Assembly: GCA_027011835.1 (NCBI GenBank)
Contig: JALUZN010000096.1
Span: forward strand, 1-12,514
Direction of reading: 5' to 3'
Origin: Draconibacterium sp.
Lineage (GTDB): Bacteria; Bacteroidota; Bacteroidia; Bacteroidales; Prolixibacteraceae
DNA length: 12,514 nt
In this document: one piece after another, positions 8,869 through 12,514 of the stretch
How positions within the stretch are numbered: position 1 is the first letter of the stretch
Layout of the letters: each line of letters begins with the position of its first letter
Program-made: the position numbers and the translations under genes
Notes under the pieces: generated by a model
The model's input: the letters and a program-made list of their open reading frames with translations, nothing else
The model's database searches: none
What the model was told of the DNA's origin: nothing

Positions 8869-10164
8869 TTAGCTGAAGAGTGCTTCAATTTTTGCTTTTA
8901 CTTCATCTTCGTCGGGGTCTATGTCGAAAACAATTTCCGGTTTCAGATAAAAAAGTTCGTTATCGGCTTTAAATCTTGCTTCACCACCGCCGGTAATATT
9001 CAACATTACAATAGCATCTTTTTCAATTTTACCTGCTTTAACCGCATCAATTAAAGTTGCTGTTGCCACAGCCGCCGCAGGGTGAATGTCAATTCCTTCG
9101 GTTTCCTCGAAAAGAATACCAGCTTGGCGAGCTTCGTCGTTTGTTGCTCTCAACACTTCGCCATTCGAATCTTTCAGTGCATCATACAATCCACCGGCAA
9201 TTGGGTAGGGTGGTTTACGGTTCGAGAGAACTTTTGCATCCATTCTCTCAACTTGTTTGCGGGCTTCATCATTATCGAGCGGCAACATCTCTCTCGAATC
9301 GAGTTTCCAGGCATCGTGAATTGGCGTAAAAGGTAAATTTTGGGCAACCATCAATTTCATTTTTTTGTTGCCAAATCGTCCGTCTTCAATAAAACGAAGA
9401 TTCGCTTCCCAGGCAGCAACAGCACCGGTTCCGCTTCCTACTGCCTGAAAATAGTAATCGGGAATTTCGCCAATTTTTGTTGTTGCCGAAAGCATTGTTG
9501 TTCCCATTCCATCGCGACGGGCAACATTTTTTGCACCTCCTTCGGCAACAAAACCATCCATTGCCGCAATAATATTCGACAGGTGAATGGCATCGAAATA
9601 ATCGCTTCCCGAGCGACTGCTTACCAGTTTTACACAACTTTTTAACGGTGCATTGAACCAAAGTGCACTTAAATTATCTTCGGGAACGCAAATGAGTAAT
9701 GGTATATTATTGTCTGAACAAACCTGAGCAAAAGCACGCGACGTATTTCCGGCCGAGGCAACAACTAAAATTTTGTTCATTTCGGGAGTCATTCGTCCGC
9801 ATACCGAGTACGATTCGGTCTCTTTAAACGAGCAGGTTTTCATGGCAATTCCTTTTTCGGGCCAGTAACCGCTAAAAGTTATCCAAAGATTTTTTAATCC
9901 AAGTTCGGCGGCCAATCCTGTACTTTTATAGGTAATTGGTGCCGACGAACCTTTTAATGTTCGTCTAATGGGCAACCAGTCGGCAAATTTGTACAATCCC
10001 CACGAGTCGTCTTTTACCTCAATCTGACGTTTTTGGTAAATGGCACGTATTAACGTTGGTGCAGTTTCACCGGGTGCATCCAGCATCCAACCTTTGTCTT
10101 CAAACTCTTTCCCGGTTTTTACCGATTGTAATTTATATTTCGTAGGTGAAAAATCGTTGCTCAT
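8869..10164 (-). CDS. Cysteate synthase-like PLP enzyme (threonine synthase-like fold)
   Basis: This 431-residue fold-type II PLP enzyme most resembles cysteate synthase, which in Methanosarcina makes L-cysteate from O-phospho-L-serine and sulfite. The probable PLP lysine is Lys114 in the motif KTCSFKE. S137-AGNTS-142 is the expected cofactor-ring loop. G243-SGTGA-248 is the expected phosphate-binding loop, and NITGGGE (389-395) lies near the C-terminus. The TGYWPE-like stretch (here SGYWPEKG, 98-105) before the lysine is what I recall for cysteate synthase, rather than the KDR motif of canonical threonine synthase. Length is slightly above the methanogen enzyme. In Bacteroidota, cysteate would feed sulfonolipid (capnine-type) synthesis, which starts with its acylation. 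No acyltransferase gene is in this window. A threonine synthase paralogue of other function is the main alternative. It is oriented with the beta-galactosidase but 111 bases from it and probably separately transcribed. Confidence 0.8.
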   Translation of the reverse strand: MSNDFSPTKYKLQSVKTGKEFEDKGWMLDAPGETAPTLIRAIYQKRQIEVKDDSWGLYKFADWLPIRRTLKGSSAPITYKSTGLAAELGLKNLWITFSGYWPEKGIAMKTCSFKETESYSVCGRMTPEMNKILVVASAGNTSRAFAQVCSDNNIPLLICVPEDNLSALWFNAPLKSCVKLVSSRSGSDYFDAIHLSNIIAAMDGFVAEGGAKNVARRDGMGTTMLSATTKIGEIPDYYFQAVGSGTGAVAAWEANLRFIEDGRFGNKKMKLMVAQNLPFTPIHDAWKLDSREMLPLDNDEARKQVERMDAKVLSNRKPPYPIAGGLYDALKDSNGEVLRATNDEARQAGILFEETEGIDIHPAAAVATATLIDAVKAGKIEKDAIVMLNITGGGEARFKADNELFYLKPEIVFDIDPDEDEVKAKIEALFS

Positions 10165-10188
10165 TCCATTCTGTTTTTAAATGAATCA

Positions 10189-10196
10189 CAAAAATA
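10189..10196 (-). promoter_or_regulatory. -7 promoter element for the cysteate synthase-like gene
   Basis: The minus strand reads TATTTTTG here, a full match to TAnnTTTG, and it lies 25 bases before the ATG at 10164. No TTTG -33 box is present at the usual 19-base spacing; the nearest is 25 bases upstream. This is a moderate candidate only. Confidence 0.4.
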
Positions 10197-10234
10197 GAAA
10201 TTGAAAGCAGATTTTTATACCCAAAAGAAAATAA

Positions 10235-10266
10235 TGTGTACTCATTTAAAAATAAATATATCTTTG
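10235..10266 (+). promoter_or_regulatory. Bacteroidota-type promoter for the GT2 gene
   Basis: TATCTTTG (10259-10266) fits TAnnTTTG exactly. TGTG (10235-10238), one mismatch from TTTG, lies 20 bases upstream. The -7 box ends 29 bases before the ATG, predicting a short leader. It is the plus-strand half of a 130-base divergent promoter region. Confidence 0.5.
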
Positions 10267-10294
10267 TTGCTTTAACTAACAGATATTTATTTCG

Positions 10295-11029
10295 ATGAGC
10301 AAAAATCTTGTAATCATACCAACATACAACGAAAAGGAGAATGTAGAGAAGATGATTCGTAAAGTGTTTTCGTTGGAAACACCTTTTGAGCTTTTAATTA
10401 TTGAGGATAATTCGCCTGATGGAACAGCAAAAATTGTAAAATCGTTACAGAAAGAATTTCCGGAAAGACTTCATATTCACGAGAGAAAAGGTAAACTGGG
10501 GCTCGGAACAGCTTACATTGCAGGATTTGAGTGGGCATTGAAACGTGATTATGAATACATTTTTGAAATGGATTGCGATTTCTCGCACAACCCCGACGAC
10601 CTCGAAAAGCTTTATAAAGCAGCACTCGAAGGAGCCGATGTTGCCATTGGGTCGCGATATATTTCGGGAATTAATGTGGTAAACTGGCCACTGGGAAGAG
10701 TGTTGATGTCGTATTTTGCATCGGTGTATGTTCGCACAATTACCGGAATGAAAGTGATGGATACAACTGCCGGGTTTAAATGTTATAGACGAAAAGTACT
10801 GGAAACCATCGACTTCAGTGAAATTAAACTGGTGGGATACGGATTTCAGGTGGAGATGAAGTTTACCGCTTATAAATTTGGTTTTAATATTGTTGAAGTG
10901 CCCATTGTATTTGTCGACCGGCAAGAGGGAACGTCGAAAATGAGTGGCGGAATTTTTAATGAAGCGCTGTGGGGCGTTTTAAAAATGAAAATACGCAGCT
11001 GGTCGCGGAAATATGAAATGCCGGAATAA
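10295..11029 (+). CDS. Polyprenol monophosphomannose synthase-like GT2 glycosyltransferase
   Basis: This 244-residue GT-A enzyme matches the dolichol/polyprenol-phosphate mannose synthase branch of GT2, which transfers a sugar, usually mannose from GDP-mannose, to a lipid phosphate on the cytoplasmic face of the membrane. Motifs in order are IIPTYNE (7-13), EDNSPDGT (37-44), RKGKLGLGTAY (64-74), the metal-binding D93-C-D95 in EMDCDFSHNP, AIGSRY (117-122), GYGFQVEM (181-188) and RQEGTSKMS (209-217). The protein ends just after the catalytic domain. It has neither the two C-terminal membrane helices of bacterial GtrB types nor the GtrA-like domain fused in others, and it is close to the soluble single-domain length. 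The product could supply mannose for glycoprotein or envelope glycan synthesis. Donor sugar is inferred from family only. It has its own promoter and terminator. Confidence 0.88.
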   Translation: MSKNLVIIPTYNEKENVEKMIRKVFSLETPFELLIIEDNSPDGTAKIVKSLQKEFPERLHIHERKGKLGLGTAYIAGFEWALKRDYEYIFEMDCDFSHNPDDLEKLYKAALEGADVAIGSRYISGINVVNWPLGRVLMSYFASVYVRTITGMKVMDTTAGFKCYRRKVLETIDFSEIKLVGYGFQVEMKFTAYKFGFNIVEVPIVFVDRQEGTSKMSGGIFNEALWGVLKMKIRSWSRKYEMPE

Positions 11030-11059
11030 TTTTGGCTTTTTCTGAATAAACTATTTAAC

Positions 11060-11085
11060 AGGCTGCAAATTGCAGTCTTTTTTTT
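11060..11085 (+). terminator. Intrinsic terminator after the GT2 gene
   Basis: AGGCTGCA (11060-11067) pairs with TGCAGTCT (11071-11078) around an AAT loop, giving an 8-bp stem with one G-T pair. A run of eight T follows (11078-11085). It begins 30 bases after the GT2 stop and separates that gene from the dihydroorotase gene. Confidence 0.85.
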
Positions 11086-11126
11086 GTTTCGTTTTTAAAA
11101 ATGAACCTTTATATTCTCAAACTGGT

Positions 11127-11134
11127 TAACTTTG
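11127..11134 (+). promoter_or_regulatory. -7 promoter element for the dihydroorotase gene
   Basis: TAACTTTG matches TAnnTTTG and lies just after the GT2 terminator, 15 bases before the ATG at 11150. No clear TTTG is present at the -33 position. If used, transcription would start around 11140, which supports a start codon at 11150 rather than upstream. Confidence 0.45.
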
Positions 11135-11149
11135 TATAAAATGGAAATT

Positions 11150-12493
11150 ATGAAAACGCTGATAAAAAATGCTACAATTATAAACGAAGGGTTAAAATTT
11201 TCCGGAAGTGTATTGATTGATAGCGAAAAAATTGAGAAAGTATTTCCACATGTTATGCCTGCCGATTTCGATTACAATAACATTGAAATTATTGATGCAA
11301 CAGGATTGTATTTAATTCCGGGCGTTATCGACGATCAGGTTCATTTCAGAGAACCCGGACTTACATATAAAGGCGAAATTGCTACCGAAAGCAGGGCAGC
11401 GGTAGCCGGTGGCGTAACCACTTTTATGGAGATGCCAAATACAAATCCACAGGCTGTTACTCAGGAGTTACTTCAACAAAAATACAACAGGGCAGCAGAA
11501 GTTTCGGCGGCAAATTATTCGTTTTATATGGGTGCTACAAACACCAATTTAGATGAGGTGTTAAAAACCAATCCTTCGGAAGTTTGTGGTATTAAGGTGT
11601 TTATGGGCTCATCGACCGGGAATATGCTGGTTGACGACGAAACCGTTTTGTCAGAGATTTTCAGAAATGCACCAACGCTGGTTGCCACGCATTGCGAAGA
11701 TGAAGAGACAATTAAAAGAGATACCGAAATTGCCCGTAAAAAATATGGCGAAAATGTTCCTATTTCGCAACATGCTTACATTCGCAGTGCCGAAGCGTGC
11801 TACATTTCATCGTCGAAAGCAGTTTCGCTGGCTTCGAAATTCGATACGCGACTGCACATTTTACACCTTTCAACCGAAAAAGAGATGTCCCTTTTTTCGC
11901 CCGGAAAGCCCAACGAAAAAAATATTACAGCCGAAGTTTGTGTGCATCATCTTTGGTTCGACGAGAGTGATTATAAGAAACACGGCACACGTATAAAATG
12001 GAATCCGTCGATTAAAACAGAAAAAGATAAAATTGCTCTTTGGGAAGCACTGCTTTCCGATAAAATTGATGTAATAGCTACCGACCACGCTCCGCACACA
12101 CGCGACGAAAAAAACAATACTTATTTTAAAGCTCCTTCGGGTGGCCCGCTTGTTCAGCACTCGCTTGTTGCCATGTTAGAAATGAGCAAGCGCGGATTTA
12201 TTACTCCTGAGAAAGTGATTCAGAAAATGTGTCATGCTCCGGCCGACTTGTTCAGGGTTGAAAAGCGGGGTTACATTCGCGAAGGTTATTTTGCCGACCT
12301 GGTTTTAATCGACCCAAATAATAGCTGGGTGGTTTCGCCCAAAAATATTCTTTATAAATGTGGTTGGTCGCCTTTCGAAGGAACCGAGTTCTCGCATAAA
12401 ATAGTTTCAACCTTTGTTAATGGAACAATGGTTTATAAAAAAAACAGAATAATGGCAGCTGAAAACTCACAAAGAGTTTCATTTTCATTATAA
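11150..12493 (+). CDS. pyrC: Dihydroorotase
   Basis: This 447-residue amidohydrolase should interconvert N-carbamoyl-L-aspartate and L-dihydroorotate, the third step of de novo pyrimidine synthesis, in the cytoplasm. It has the long dihydroorotase form: an N-terminal beta-sandwich (IKNATIINEG), then IPGVIDDQVHFREPG (57-70), EMPNTNP (94-100), GIKVFMGSSTGNML (147-160), HCED (181-184), HILHLST (236-242), ATDHAPH (310-316) and a C-terminal return to the sandwich. Expected metal ligands His65, Lys149 (carboxylated in relatives), His181, His239 and Asp312 are present. Gln63 stands where most amidohydrolases have the first His of HxH. I chose ATG 11150 because it aligns with the usual MK-x-LIKN start; an in-frame TTG at 11132 lies inside the promoter element and ATG 11141 leaves almost no leader. 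The family call is strong; a non-catalytic paralogue is a minor alternative. Confidence 0.9.
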   Translation: MKTLIKNATIINEGLKFSGSVLIDSEKIEKVFPHVMPADFDYNNIEIIDATGLYLIPGVIDDQVHFREPGLTYKGEIATESRAAVAGGVTTFMEMPNTNPQAVTQELLQQKYNRAAEVSAANYSFYMGATNTNLDEVLKTNPSEVCGIKVFMGSSTGNMLVDDETVLSEIFRNAPTLVATHCEDEETIKRDTEIARKKYGENVPISQHAYIRSAEACYISSSKAVSLASKFDTRLHILHLSTEKEMSLFSPGKPNEKNITAEVCVHHLWFDESDYKKHGTRIKWNPSIKTEKDKIALWEALLSDKIDVIATDHAPHTRDEKNNTYFKAPSGGPLVQHSLVAMLEMSKRGFITPEKVIQKMCHAPADLFRVEKRGYIREGYFADLVLIDPNNSWVVSPKNILYKCGWSPFEGTEFSHKIVSTFVNGTMVYKKNRIMAAENSQRVSFSL

Positions 12494-12514
12494 AAAATTT
12501 GACAAATTATAAAT

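Noticed and set aside
10445..10924. 159-residue open frame antisense to the GT2 gene
   Set aside because: It overlaps a gene with all expected glycosyltransferase motifs, and its composition looks like reverse-strand translation.
12494..12514. AT-rich tail after the dihydroorotase gene as a terminator or promoter
   Set aside because: Only 21 bases are visible, with no hairpin and no complete promoter element.

Overview
The window looks like ordinary chromosomal sequence of a Bacteroidota bacterium, perhaps an anaerobic or marine member of the Bacteroidales/Marinilabiliales type. The lineage is inferred from AT-rich coding sequence, lipoprotein signal peptides on an efflux adaptor and a beta-galactosidase, TAnnTTTG-type -7 promoter elements just upstream of genes, and protein variants typical of the phylum. 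I cannot assign a genus without a search. All six complete genes and the one truncated gene are intact within what is visible. I see no tRNA, rRNA, CRISPR array, insertion sequence or prophage feature.

Layout. Positions 1-5466 (+) carry a tripartite efflux operon: the 3' part of a TolC-like outer-membrane channel gene, a lipoprotein membrane-fusion adaptor, and a 1146-residue RND transporter. They are separated by only 23 and 29 bases, so they are very probably co-transcribed. The operon ends in three consecutive in-frame stops and a long hairpin (5468-5540), which also serves the convergent gene on the other side. Positions 5545-8757 (-) encode a GH2 beta-galactosidase lipoprotein with its own weak promoter candidate. 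Positions 8869-10164 (-) encode a PLP enzyme of the cysteate synthase/threonine synthase-like family. A 130-base divergent region then separates it from a polyprenol-phosphate mannose synthase-like GT2 gene (10295-11029, +), which has its own terminator. A dihydroorotase (pyrC-type, 11150-12493, +) with its own -7 element follows.

How they work together. The efflux genes form one machine spanning inner membrane, periplasm and outer membrane. The other four genes are separate units: galactoside hydrolysis at the envelope, sulfonate amino acid synthesis (a likely precursor supply for sulfonolipids), lipid-linked mannose donor synthesis, and pyrimidine synthesis. I did not find a convincing undescribed multi-gene system. 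The points most worth checking are the cysteate synthase homologue outside methanogens, the His-to-Gln change in the dihydroorotase metal motif, and the unusual membrane features of the RND pump.
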